From Deltaproteobacteria bacterium IMCC39146 (GTDB lineage Bacteria; Desulfobacterota; Desulfuromonadia; Desulfuromonadales; BM103), in contig JARUHP010000017.1 in NCBI GenBank assembly GCA_030005635.1, forward strand, positions 22,688-86,687: 64,000 nucleotides of DNA. Direction: 5' to 3'. A program made the translations under genes and the position numbers. Each line of letters begins with the position of its first letter. Position 1 is the first letter of the stretch. Under the pieces are notes generated by a model. That model saw only the letters and a program-made list of their open reading frames with translations, searched no databases and was not told the DNA's origin. Shown here in pieces: positions 1 through 7,572 of this stretch.

Positions 1-192
1 ACTGAGAAAGCTCGCTACTATGCGGTGACTCCGGGAAAACGGATCGGCATGGGGCTTGCCTTTCTGGCCCTGTTGGCGGTGACCTCTTTTGGCATGTTGG
101 CGATGCAGATTCCCCTTGATAACTTTCAGCAACAAGGGGCTGCTGTTCAGCAGATGCCAAAGGACTATAAATCGCAGGTTGAAGTTCGCTAG
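1..192 (+). CDS. C-terminal fragment of a membrane protein (5' end outside window)
   Basis: An open frame enters from the left edge and ends with TAG after 63 residues. The visible tail has one hydrophobic segment (about residues 15-35, preceded by VTPGKRIGMG) and then a polar, glutamine-rich end. The VTPGKR motif followed by a single last membrane helix vaguely recalls the tails of site-2-type (M50) membrane peptidases, but no catalytic motif is visible, so the function is unassigned. A strong rho-independent terminator follows within 25 bases, so this is the last gene of its transcript. Confidence 0.6.
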   Translation, partial: TEKARYYAVTPGKRIGMGLAFLALLAVTSFGMLAMQIPLDNFQQQGAAVQQMPKDYKSQVEVR

Positions 193-213
193 TTTGCGCT
201 GAATCGAAAATCC

Positions 214-241
214 GGGGCACTCAAAACAGAGTGCCCCTTTT
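214..241 (+). terminator. Rho-independent terminator
   Basis: A perfect 9-bp stem GGGGCACTC/GAGTGCCCC with a 6-base loop is followed by TTTT. It lies about 20 bases after the stop codon of the truncated first gene. Confidence 0.85.
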
Positions 242-300
242 GAGTCCCAAGCTTTATGGGTGTGGAAATTAACGCTGAGTTTTTACCGAGAATTTAGCCG

Positions 301-729
301 ATGATGTTAGAAAAAAGAGCCTCTCTGGACTTGCCTCTCTGCCAAGAATGTGGTGGGCGTTGCTGTAAAGGAAGCCCTGGAGTATGGGTTGATCCAGAAC
401 ATTTTTTTGCGATATTTTTCTCAGGGCAATATTTAACGCTTGAGCAACTACGAGAACGTTTACCCGGGTTGGGCCTGGTGCTCTGGGAGAAGTCTGGTGT
501 GCCAATTCCCGCTCCCCGGTCATTGGCCTCTGGATGCTCGTTTCTCGGTGTTGACGGTTGTCGTTTCCCGGTTGCTGAACGCCCTAGCCAATGTCTGGCC
601 CTGATTCCAAACAAAGAGACTCTGGAGCAAGAACAGGGCTGCCTCTGCTTTGAACCTGAGGCGTTTAGTCGGGCTGCGGCCAAAAAGCTCTGGGAGGATT
701 ATTGGAGCAGGGGAGATTCAGAGCAATAG
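301..729 (+). CDS. YkgJ-type cysteine cluster protein
   Basis: A 142-residue soluble protein with the cysteine pattern of the YkgJ family (putative zinc- or iron-chelating domain). C14-x2-C17-x3-C21-C22 lies near the N-terminus. A second group, SGC-(x8)-GC ... RPSQC, follows in mid-protein, with CLC near the end. In this family the cysteines are thought to bind metal, but the cellular role is unknown. Start: two ATG codons in tandem at 301 and 304, with no strong Shine-Dalgarno sequence. It stands alone, after the terminator at 214 and ahead of a gene-free stretch. Family assignment rests on cysteine spacing, and the biological role is not predictable. Confidence 0.75.
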   Translation: MMLEKRASLDLPLCQECGGRCCKGSPGVWVDPEHFFAIFFSGQYLTLEQLRERLPGLGLVLWEKSGVPIPAPRSLASGCSFLGVDGCRFPVAERPSQCLALIPNKETLEQEQGCLCFEPEAFSRAAAKKLWEDYWSRGDSEQ

Positions 730-1174
730 ATCGTTAATTTTTTGCTCTATTTGTAGAACTTTAAACCCTACAGACACAGGCAAGACCGTCGGGTTTGCCC
801 GACAGCAACTTCATTTTTTTTGTGGCGACAAAAAAACGAAGAAAAGAAAACTTACCTATGTCCTTGACTCGTACATTGGCGCTGCGCTTGGCATGTCTGG
901 CTCGATATCGCGGCAACCTCAATTCAACAAAGATTATCCGACAATCAAGCTACTGTTCCCCCGTAGATGAAGAGGCCTTTGAGAACCTCTCCAGTAGAGA
1001 AAACACCAAGGTCTCGTGTTTTTATGTCTCTTGCTACTAGAAAATACGACAATTAGGCCCCCCTGAAACGGGCCGGAATGCCAAGACCTCTACTGGTAGA
1101 AAACTCAGGAGCTTGGCAAAGGCTTAAGGTCGGGCGGCCTTTCGACGTCACCAAAGCTGTTCAGCTCTTATCCT
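730..1174. other. Gene-free stretch with paired hairpins
   Basis: No convincing gene. Two adjacent hairpins are visible: GTCGGG-tttg-CCCGAC at 788-803 and a T-rich/A-rich stem (TTTTTTTGT/ACAAAAAAA) at 815-836. Short reading frames through this stretch have low-complexity, arginine-rich translations and lack ribosome-binding sites. The layout resembles a dispersed intergenic repeat. It lies just past the end of the orphan DAHP-synthase-like domain gene, which reads towards it. Confidence 0.5.
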
Positions 1175-1384
1175 TTACGTTTCATCGGGAATTTTAAAGA
1201 TTACGTGGACACCGCTCTTACTCTCCAACTCCGCCCGGTTGGCTGTGTCGGGATCACCGATAACTCCGATGATGGTACGGTTGGCCCCGGTCGACTGATG
1301 GAAGTCGAAGTCGTGATCGACCAGGTATTGTTTAACATCCTCAAGCTCTCTCTCGTGAGCATTTTTTCTCATGACAATCAGCAT
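1175..1384 (-). CDS. Stand-alone ferredoxin-like (regulatory) domain of class-I DAHP synthase
   Basis: 69 residues that match only the N-terminal ferredoxin-like domain placed before the barrel of Thermotoga-type DAHP synthases (AroF/AroG). The start MLIVMRKNA, the middle STGANRTIIGVIGD and the following beta strand fit that domain, which binds the aromatic feedback inhibitor. The frame ends with TAA just where the catalytic barrel would begin, and no barrel sequence follows. The gene starts 3 bases after the chorismate mutase gene, so the two are co-transcribed. It may be a free-standing regulatory subunit acting on chorismate mutase or on a DAHP synthase encoded elsewhere, or the remnant of a truncated synthase. 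Domain identity is fairly sure; function is inferred. Confidence 0.7.
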   Translation of the reverse strand: MLIVMRKNAHERELEDVKQYLVDHDFDFHQSTGANRTIIGVIGDPDTANRAELESKSGVHVIFKIPDET

Positions 1385-1387
1385 CTT

Positions 1388-1660
1388 TTACAGACCTTTC
1401 GTGCGAATCCGCTCGAGGCGGCGCGACTCGTCAATAACACGTTCAAAAAGGCGGGTGATGGCCTCGTTCTCCAGTGGTCCCGGGTTGTCCTTGGACATGG
1501 CATCAAAGATCCGCTTCTCTCTCGCCGGATCGTAAACCGGGATGTTCATCTCTTTTTTGATCTCACCGATCTTCAAAGCCAGTGCCGCGCGCTCGTTGAA
1601 AATGCGCAGCAGTTCGCTGTCAAGTCGGTTAATCTCCTTGCGGTAATCGTCAATTGTCAC
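1388..1660 (-). CDS. aroQ: Chorismate mutase, AroQ type
   Basis: A 90-residue all-helical protein matching the AroQ chorismate mutase fold, which converts chorismate to prephenate for phenylalanine and tyrosine synthesis in the cytoplasm. Family landmarks are YRKEINRLDSELL at the start (first active-site Arg), ALALKIGEIKK (active-site Lys region), VYDPAREKRI (Arg-Glu pair) and a final helix LFERVIDESRRLE. It is a single-domain enzyme of usual length, without fused prephenate dehydratase or dehydrogenase. Immediately downstream in the same direction lies an orphan DAHP-synthase regulatory domain. This echoes the common aroQ-DAHP synthase pairing in related bacteria, but with the catalytic part missing. 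Confidence 0.9.
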   Translation of the reverse strand: MTIDDYRKEINRLDSELLRIFNERAALALKIGEIKKEMNIPVYDPAREKRIFDAMSKDNPGPLENEAITRLFERVIDESRRLERIRTKGL

Positions 1661-1707
1661 AATCTTCTCCCGTTCTGAGCACTCTCAACCCTTGGGTGTG
1701 TTGCTGT

Positions 1708-3306
1708 TTAGAATGTTTTACGGATCAGGGTGTACTGATTCCAGTGGATGTCATCCTTTTCCAGATGGTCGATATTGTAATGCAGACCGCGGCTCTCTTT
1801 GCGACGTAAGGCACAGCGGATGATCAATTCGGCAACCGTGGCGATGTTGCGCAACTCGATAAGATCAGGGGTAATCAGGAAGTCCCAGTAGTAATCTGTA
1901 ATCTCTTCCTGAACCAACTGGATGCGCCGCAGGGCCCTGGTCAATCGCTTGTTGGAGCGTACGATGCCGACATAGTTCCACATGCAGAGTCGTATTTCAT
2001 CCCAGTTGTGGGCGACGACCACCTCTTCATCGCTATTTTTCGCACTCCCTGAGTCCCATAAGTCGATGGTGGGGCAGGGGGGGATGGGCTTGCTGGCAAG
2101 CTCCAGTGACTTCTCTGCCGCACGCTGAGCAAAGACAATCCCTTCCAACAGGCTGTTGCTGGCCAACCGGTTGGCTCCATGCAGGCCGCTGCAGGAAACT
2201 TCGCCAATGGCAAAGAGATTGTCGATATCTGTTTCTCCCCAGGAGTCCACCTTAATGCCGCCACAGAGATAATGAGCGGCAGGCACCACGGGGATCGGCT
2301 CTTTTGTCATGTCTATCCCGTAGGAGAGGCAGGTTTCGTGGATGTGCGGGAAGCGATCTTTGATGAACTCCGAATCCATGTGCGTAATATCGAGGAAGGC
2401 GCAGTCATCACCATGGACCTTCATTTCATGGTCGATGGCGCGGGCGACGATGTCACGCGGAGCGAGGTCTTTCAGGGGGTGGTAATTCTCCATAAAGGCG
2501 GTGCCGTCGCTGCGCCTTAAAATGGCACCTTCACCCCTGACGGCCTCTGAGATCAGGAAACTCTTGGCGTGAGGATGGTAGAGGGTCGTGGGATGGAACT
2601 GCATGAATTCCATGTTGGCGATGGTTGCGCCGGCCCGGTAGGCCATGGCAATGCCATCACCGGTAGCAATGTCAGGATTGCAGGTGTAGAGGTAGACTTT
2701 GCCAGCGCCTCCGGTTGCAAGCACTGTTATGGGGGCCTCGAAGGTTCCAACCTGGCCCAGCTCGCGGTTAAGGACATAAACTCCCAGGCAACGATCGGGC
2801 TTGAGGCGACGCCTGGTAACCTTGGCTTCCGTGATCAGGTCTACGGCGACATGGTTTTCGTAGATCGTGATGTTCGGGTGAGCCTGGACCGCTTCTACCA
2901 GGGCCCGTTCAATCTCTTTGCCGGTTTCGTCCTTGGAGTGGTAGATGCGTCGTTGGCTGTGACCGCCTTCTCTGGTCAAGTCGTAGGACTGGTCTTCTTT
3001 GCGGGAGAAGTTGACGCCCCATTTGATCAGGTCTTCTATGGCTTTCGGACCATTTTCGACCACCATGCGGACAATTTCATGGTCAGGGAGCCATGCCCCG
3101 GCTTCCATGGTATCCTTAATGTGTTGGTCAAAAGAGTCGTCGGCTTTGGATACGGCAGCGATGCCACCTTGAGCCAACCTGGTTGCAGTTGTCGAGATAT
3201 CTCTCTTTGTAATCAACGCAACCTGTCCACGTTTTGCCACTGTCAGGGCGTAGCAGAGGCCGGCGATGCCGCTGCCGACTACGAGAAAGTCAGATGTTAT
3301 CTTCAT
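1708..3306 (-). CDS. nadB: L-aspartate oxidase
   Basis: Flavoprotein that oxidises L-aspartate to iminoaspartate, the first step of de novo NAD synthesis; it can use fumarate as acceptor in anaerobes. Visible landmarks are the N-terminal FAD-binding FLVVGSGIAGL, TRLAQGGIAA, the substrate region HSQRRIYH, RGEGAILR, the arginine-containing LAPRDIVARAI, and GLHGANRLASNSLLEG before the C-terminal helical domain. The frame is open for 32 codons further upstream, but family alignment starts at MKITSDFLVVG, giving 532 residues, the normal length. No nadA or nadC is adjacent. It is convergent with nothing and probably heads a short minus-strand unit with aroQ, 48 bases downstream. Confidence 0.95.
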   Translation of the reverse strand: MKITSDFLVVGSGIAGLCYALTVAKRGQVALITKRDISTTATRLAQGGIAAVSKADDSFDQHIKDTMEAGAWLPDHEIVRMVVENGPKAIEDLIKWGVNFSRKEDQSYDLTREGGHSQRRIYHSKDETGKEIERALVEAVQAHPNITIYENHVAVDLITEAKVTRRRLKPDRCLGVYVLNRELGQVGTFEAPITVLATGGAGKVYLYTCNPDIATGDGIAMAYRAGATIANMEFMQFHPTTLYHPHAKSFLISEAVRGEGAILRRSDGTAFMENYHPLKDLAPRDIVARAIDHEMKVHGDDCAFLDITHMDSEFIKDRFPHIHETCLSYGIDMTKEPIPVVPAAHYLCGGIKVDSWGETDIDNLFAIGEVSCSGLHGANRLASNSLLEGIVFAQRAAEKSLELASKPIPPCPTIDLWDSGSAKNSDEEVVVAHNWDEIRLCMWNYVGIVRSNKRLTRALRRIQLVQEEITDYYWDFLITPDLIELRNIATVAELIIRCALRRKESRGLHYNIDHLEKDDIHWNQYTLIRKTF

Positions 3307-3466
3307 ATGGGCGATGGCCTGTGGCTTGCAGTGTGAAAATAATATGAAATCACGGCTCTTTTCAGGGAAACTCATTATCCGAGCGCAACCTGTCTCTGTC
3401 AAGACCTAAACTTGTTGAAATACAGAGGTTTTTCATATATACAGGGATGATGAAAGGTCCTTTTTG

Positions 3467-4057
3467 ATGGTTCTCGTGCGTAACATAGCTTTTGTTGTAG
3501 TGCTCCTCATGTCGCTATTTGTGGTGATTCCACTTGCTGATGCTGACATTTATCGTTATGTGGACGCCAGTGGTCGCGTGCATTTTACCGATACGCCGAC
3601 TCACGGTCGCTATGATATGTACATGAAAGAAAAGACCCCCGTTAAAGCTTCCAATCGTTCCTATCTTGATATTATCCGTCGCCATGCCACGTCGTATCAA
3701 CTGGAAGAAGCACTGGTGAAGGCGGTGATTAAGGTCGAAAGCGATTACCAGCCGAGGATCGTCTCCCGCAAGGGGGCTCAGGGTCTGATGCAGTTGATTC
3801 CTGCAACAGCGAAGGACCTGAAGGTGTTCAACCCTTTCGACCCTTATGAAAATATCCGCGGTGGCAGCGAGTACCTGCGCATGATGCTTGACCTGTTTAA
3901 TAATGATGTCGAATTGGCCCTGGCTGCCTATAACTCGGGGCCGGGCACGGTCAAGCGCTACGGCGGTATCCCTCCCTACGATGAAACTCAAAATTATGTC
4001 AAAAAAGTTAAGCACTATCTTGACTATTATCGACAAGCCGGCGACACCCTCTTATGA
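3467..4057 (+). CDS. Lytic transglycosylase (DUF4124-SLT)
   Basis: An exported murein lytic transglycosylase of 196 residues. A signal peptide (about residues 1-26) is followed by a short DUF4124-like segment (ADIYRYVDASGRVHFTD) and a C-terminal SLT domain. The SLT domain carries the catalytic glutamate in KVESDYQP, then GAQGLMQLIPATA, AAYNSGPGTV and NYVKKV. It cleaves glycan strands with formation of 1,6-anhydro ends. An in-frame TTG lies directly before the ATG at 3467, and an AAAGG sequence about ten bases upstream favours the ATG. The 3' end overlaps pgsA by four bases (ATGA), so the two are translationally coupled. Confidence 0.9.
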   Translation: MVLVRNIAFVVVLLMSLFVVIPLADADIYRYVDASGRVHFTDTPTHGRYDMYMKEKTPVKASNRSYLDIIRRHATSYQLEEALVKAVIKVESDYQPRIVSRKGAQGLMQLIPATAKDLKVFNPFDPYENIRGGSEYLRMMLDLFNNDVELALAAYNSGPGTVKRYGGIPPYDETQNYVKKVKHYLDYYRQAGDTLL

Positions 4058-4641
4058 ATCTGCGTACCGGCTTACTTAACCTGCCTAATCTGTTAACCCT
4101 CACACGCATTGCCGCTGTGCCGGTTGTGGTCGTCCTGTTGCTCTCAGATAGTCGTAACGCCAGTATGTGGGCAGCGGCAATCTTTGGGCTGGCAGCCGTG
4201 ACCGATTTTATCGATGGCTGGCTGGCGCGCAAGTGGGGTGTCGTAACCGTCCTCGGCAAATTTCTCGACCCTCTTGCTGACAAATTGATTGTTATGGCGG
4301 CCCTGATCATGCTGATTCCCCTTGATCGGGTTCCTGCCTGGGCGGTATTTGTGATCCTTGCACGCGAAATGATTGTTACTGGCCTGCGTTCAATCGCTTC
4401 GTCAGAAGGTATCGTCATCGATGCCAGCGATCTTGGCAAGTACAAGACGATTTACCAGATGATCGCCATCCCCGGCTTGATGCTACATTACGACTACTAC
4501 TGGTTCTTCGGCCGGGAGTGGGGGGTCTTCCACGTAAATATGCATAACTTCGGTATTTTCTTCTTCGCTATTGCTTTTGTCTTAACCCTCTGGTCCGGAA
4601 TTGATTACCTGCAGAAGTTCTTTCGTGTCTTTGCTCGCTAA
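4054..4641 (+). CDS. pgsA: CDP-diacylglycerol--glycerol-3-phosphate 3-phosphatidyltransferase
   Basis: An integral membrane enzyme making phosphatidylglycerol phosphate from CDP-diacylglycerol and glycerol-3-phosphate. The CDP-alcohol phosphatidyltransferase signature is complete: D-x2-D-G-x2-A-R-x8-G-x3-D-x3-D, read as DFIDGWLARKWG ... GKFLDPLADK around residues 50-76. At 195 residues with several hydrophobic helices it is of normal length. A segment near residues 145-165 is rich in Tyr, Trp and His (HYDYYWFFG) and seems longer than in compact homologues. The start codon overlaps the stop of the lytic transglycosylase. tRNA-Gly follows, with its own promoter. Confidence 0.93.
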   Translation: MNLRTGLLNLPNLLTLTRIAAVPVVVVLLLSDSRNASMWAAAIFGLAAVTDFIDGWLARKWGVVTVLGKFLDPLADKLIVMAALIMLIPLDRVPAWAVFVILAREMIVTGLRSIASSEGIVIDASDLGKYKTIYQMIAIPGLMLHYDYYWFFGREWGVFHVNMHNFGIFFFAIAFVLTLWSGIDYLQKFFRVFAR

Positions 4642-4668
4642 TCTTTTTCAAAAGGTTGAAAATTTCGG

Positions 4669-4698
4669 TTGACTTGTTCGGAGGGCTTTTGCTATAAA
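4669..4698 (+). promoter_or_regulatory. Sigma-70-type promoter for tRNA-Gly(GCC)
   Basis: TTGACT at 4669-4674 and TATAAA at 4693-4698 with an 18-base spacer lie 33 bases ahead of the tRNA gene. Confidence 0.7.
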
Positions 4699-4731
4699 GT
4701 GCATCCGTTGGCACTGACTTCCAACAATTTT

Positions 4732-4806
4732 GCGGGACTAACTCAGTGGTAGAGTGCGACCTTGCCAAGGTCGAAGTCGCGAGTTCGAATCTCGTGTCCC
4801 GCTCCA
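4732..4806 (+). tRNA. tRNA-Gly (anticodon GCC)
   Basis: Cloverleaf: acceptor GCGGGAC/GTCCCGC, anticodon loop TTGCCAA giving GCC, T-loop TTCGAAT, discriminator T and an encoded CCA end. It reads the GGC and GGU glycine codons. It has its own promoter upstream and a terminator downstream. Confidence 0.97.
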
Positions 4807-4815
4807 TAAAATAAT

Positions 4816-4850
4816 GCCCCATGGCTTCTTTGCCATGGGGCTTTTATTTT
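4816..4850 (+). terminator. Rho-independent terminator of tRNA-Gly(GCC)
   Basis: Perfect 10-bp stem GCCCCATGGC/GCCATGGGGC with loop TTCTTT, followed by TTTTATTTT. Confidence 0.9.
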
Positions 4851-5094
4851 GTCTGTAACTCAAACAGAGATGAACGCCTCTCTGGGAATCTATCGAACCG
4901 CATAAATCCCTCTGGAAACCCGCTAATTGATTAAGATATTCAGCTTTTGCAATGATTCAACTTTTCCTATTTTGTTATTGACACTTGACGGCCCGAAAAG
5001 TTAAAAACAGTTCGGTTTATCTGATTTTATATTATGTTCCGTTTGAGTGTTCAAACATATCTTTTGGGTTTTTCTGTTGAGGAGGAGAATGATG

Positions 5095-5880
5095 ATGAAG
5101 AAACTGTTGGTTACAACTTTTGCGTTGGCATTTGTTGTCTGTCTTGGCTCTGTTGCCATTGCTCAAGAAGCGGTTCTTTCCGTATCTGACTGTGTCAAGT
5201 GTCATAGTGAGCAGCCAGCTCAAATCGCTGCAAATGGCGCGTCCCATCAAACTGAAATTGATTGTCAGGCCTGTCATGAAGGACATCGTCCCAGCTCAGC
5301 TGAAAATATCCCTGCTTGTAGTAACTGCCATGAAGGCAGTGCCCACTATGAGATAGTGACTCCTTGCCTGAGCTGCCACAATCCACATCAGCCTCTCAAG
5401 GTTACCTTGGAAGGCGAGCACAAAGCCGTTTGCGTTTCCTGTCACTCTGGTCCTAACCGGGAGATGGTTGCAAGCCCGAGCAAGCACGCAACTTTCGCTT
5501 GTAACTTCTGCCATGAAGACACCCACGGTAACATCCCGAACTGTGTTGATTGTCACGAGCCTCACAGCGAGTTGATGACTCAGGCTGACTGCGCCACTTG
5601 TCACCAGGCCCACAAACCGCTTGGTCTCACTTATCCTGCAACGACTAATTCGCAGCTCTGTGCCTCTTGTCACGACACGGTTTTTGCAACGCTTACCGCG
5701 AGCAAAGCCAAGCACAGCCAGATCTCTTGCGCAACTTGTCACGCTGATAAGCACATGACGGTCCCAGAGTGTACTGATTGTCACGGTCTGCCGCACGCTG
5801 ACAGCATGCACAAGCGTTTCCCGAAATGTGGCGAATGTCATAACGTTGCTCACGATCTGAACAACTGGCCTGCTAAGTAA
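5095..5880 (+). CDS. Periplasmic 12-heme c-type cytochrome
   Basis: After a signal peptide (about residues 1-22, ending AIA/QEA) the 261-residue protein carries twelve CxxCH heme-attachment motifs (CVKCH first, CGECH last), one per about 20 residues. Many further histidines can serve as distal ligands. Such dense multiheme proteins carry electrons through the periplasm or to the outer surface in metal-reducing Desulfuromonadia. I cannot match it to a named cytochrome. Start: three ATG codons in tandem (5089, 5092, 5095); the strong GGAGGAG ending at 5087 best suits the third. It is a single gene between tRNA-Gly and its own terminator at 5939. Confidence 0.9.
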   Translation: MKKLLVTTFALAFVVCLGSVAIAQEAVLSVSDCVKCHSEQPAQIAANGASHQTEIDCQACHEGHRPSSAENIPACSNCHEGSAHYEIVTPCLSCHNPHQPLKVTLEGEHKAVCVSCHSGPNREMVASPSKHATFACNFCHEDTHGNIPNCVDCHEPHSELMTQADCATCHQAHKPLGLTYPATTNSQLCASCHDTVFATLTASKAKHSQISCATCHADKHMTVPECTDCHGLPHADSMHKRFPKCGECHNVAHDLNNWPAK

Positions 5881-5938
5881 GCAAGAAGAGATAAGGCCTC
5901 GAAATTTCGAGTTGTTTTTGTTGCAAGTTGTTTTATCG

Positions 5939-5971
5939 CCCTGGCTAGATTCTTCTAGCCAGGGTTTTTTT
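5939..5971 (+). terminator. Rho-independent terminator of the 12-heme cytochrome
   Basis: Perfect 11-bp stem CCCTGGCTAGA/TCTAGCCAGGG with a TTCT loop and a run of seven T. Confidence 0.93.
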
Positions 5972-6163
5972 CTGCTGCCAAGCGTCAATTGGCAAAGGTT
6001 GCTATGGTGAGTCCCACAAAAAGAAGCAGCAGGAAATGTTTCTGAATTGTTTGACCCGCCAGCTAACTAGCTGTCGCTTTTAATCTTAATGCACACTGAG
6101 GAGTTAGCCTGAACGGGCCAACTCCTTTTTGTTTTAGGGTTTACAGCTCAAACAAAGGTTGCC

Positions 6164-6365
6164 AGTATTTAACGCCCCAGAAGTAGGCGCTTTAGGCGAA
6201 GGCGCAAGGGGGTAGAGAAAGTCCGCAAAGAAAACCACTTCAAAAAGCAAGAATAGCCAAACTTTGCGTCTTTCCTTGCTTTCCTTGCTTTCCTTGCTTT
6301 CCTTGCTTTCCTTGCTTTCCTTGCTTTCCTTGCTTTCCTTGCTTTCCTTGGCGTCTTTGCGTTGA
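6164..6365. repeat. Dispersed inverted-repeat element, AACGC/CAAAG family (copy 1, degenerate)
   Basis: The left part contains TTTAACGC and GGCGCAAG/CGCAAAG words; the right part contains GGCGTCTTTGCGTTG, the inverse complement of AACGCAAAGACGC. Better-preserved copies lie at 9829-10108 and 44644-44914. It carries no reading frame. Confidence 0.55.
6270..6350 (+). repeat. 9-bp tandem repeat, nine copies of CTTTCCTTG
   Basis: Nine perfect head-to-tail copies of CTTTCCTTG, followed by a shorter array of three GATTTTTT units from 6364. Perfect identity suggests recent slippage expansion. It is intergenic, within the dispersed element at 6164-6365. Confidence 0.97.
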
Positions 6366-6613
6366 TTTTTTGATTTTTTGATTTTTTGATTTCAGATTTT
6401 ACTGTTTTTTTGTAAAGACTGTATTCCCTTTTTTTGGGTATAGAACCGTTTATTTTGTTGAGTCCCGTTTTTCTAATGTTTTAGAGAGCTCATTTCTATG
6501 CTGCGGTTACAAGGCCTTGTCGGCGTGCTAATTTAACTCCTCTGCGTTTTAGACACTTCTCTGCTATTCTATTGACTGTTTTTTTGTAAAACTCTCCGCT
6601 TGTTATTTCTTTC

Positions 6614-7519
6614 ATGGAGGCATTAACTTCCATCATGATCGTTCGATATCTGTTGCAACTGTTCCTTGTCCTGTTTTTTGTCCTGTTCGCAGGGGCTGTA
6701 TTCCCCGCATCGGTCTCCGCAGAGATGCGCCTCTTTGAACTTCAGCACCGACCGGTCGCTGAACTTGCCGAGATTGTTCGTAGTTTGCTCGGTGATGAGG
6801 CCCGAATCGCTGCATACCGAAACACTTTGGTTGTTAATGCGTCACCTGATGCCCTTGATGAAGTAGCTCGCCTGGTTGCCTCTTACGATCGTTCTAAGCA
6901 GATGCTGCGTGTCACCATAGAGCAGGGCAAAACCTTTTCAGCGCATGAACGTGCGGTCAGCGCCTCCGGGCGTCTTCAGAATGACGATAGTCGTATTGTT
7001 TTTGGACCTTCGGGGAAAAAGTCTTCTGAAAACGGTTCAACAATCATTGTCGATTCCCGTCAGAATCTGCTCAAGGTGCGTGGCACTGACAGTCGTAACC
7101 GGGAGAGCCGGCAGGTCAGCCAATTTGTCTCTGTGCTGGAAGGCGAGCCGGCTCTTATCAGCGTCGGTCGTGCGGTACCCTTTACCAGTCAGATGTTGAC
7201 TTACTGCAGACGGCATCCTGGTTTTGTTGCGACGACCTCCTACGAGTACGTGGATACAGGATTCGAAGTTCTGCCGACCCTGAATAATGGTATGGTAGAG
7301 ATGGAAGTCAGGCCTTTTATGTCTTTTCTTGATCGAGACAATCCTCAACAAATTGTTTTTCATGAACTGGCAACGAAGGTCAATGTCCCAGTGGGCGCAT
7401 GGTACGAACTCGGTGGTCATGTGCAGGCTCAGGATGGCCTGAGCCGTGAGATTCTGGGTGCGGGTAGGGGTGGTGTGCAGCACGACTCTTCGGTCCGTGT
7501 AAAGGTAGAGGCACAGTAA
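6614..7519 (+). CDS. Exported orphan secretin-like protein
   Basis: A 301-residue exported protein with a hydrophobic signal segment (about residues 10-36) ending VSA. An N1/NolW-like secretin module follows (ELQHRPVAELAEIVRSLLGD ... LVVNASPDALDEVARLV, about 38-93). The C-terminal half resembles a shortened secretin domain (EGEPALISVGRAVPFTS, TGFEVLPTLNNGMVEMEVRP, VPVGAWYELGGHVQ). Full secretins have more N-domains and about twice this length, and no type II secretion or pilus genes are adjacent. It may assist another outer-membrane complex or be an independent family. Start uncertain: ATG 6614 or ATG 6635; GGAGG at 6616-6620 precedes the second at long distance. Confidence 0.72.
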   Translation: MEALTSIMIVRYLLQLFLVLFFVLFAGAVFPASVSAEMRLFELQHRPVAELAEIVRSLLGDEARIAAYRNTLVVNASPDALDEVARLVASYDRSKQMLRVTIEQGKTFSAHERAVSASGRLQNDDSRIVFGPSGKKSSENGSTIIVDSRQNLLKVRGTDSRNRESRQVSQFVSVLEGEPALISVGRAVPFTSQMLTYCRRHPGFVATTSYEYVDTGFEVLPTLNNGMVEMEVRPFMSFLDRDNPQQIVFHELATKVNVPVGAWYELGGHVQAQDGLSREILGAGRGGVQHDSSVRVKVEAQ

Positions 7520-7572
7520 CTGTCAGACAAGACCCGCTAGGTCTCTTGTCCAAACTGCAGAAGGAGCCCCTT

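Larger units (their letters stand above)
5972..6613. other. Gene-free stretch, repeat-rich
   Basis: No gene seen. Contents from left to right: a terminator-like hairpin around 6099-6127 (GGAGTT-GCC against GGC-AACTCC followed by TTTTT) with no gene in front of it; a dispersed inverted-repeat element at about 6164-6365; inside it a 9-bp tandem array (6270-6350) and a GATTTTTT tandem run (6364-6391). The last 200 bases before the next gene are T-rich and may hold its promoter. Confidence 0.6.

Noticed and set aside
650..1040. Two overlapping open frames after the YkgJ-type gene
   Set aside because: Low-complexity translations, hairpins in the DNA and no ribosome-binding sites.
2179..3336. Long plus-strand frames opposite nadB
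   Set aside because: Antisense shadows of a well-matched L-aspartate oxidase gene.
4851..5094. Possible c-di-GMP riboswitch before the 12-heme cytochrome
   Set aside because: I looked for the GEMM-type conserved words and saw none here or before 37961.
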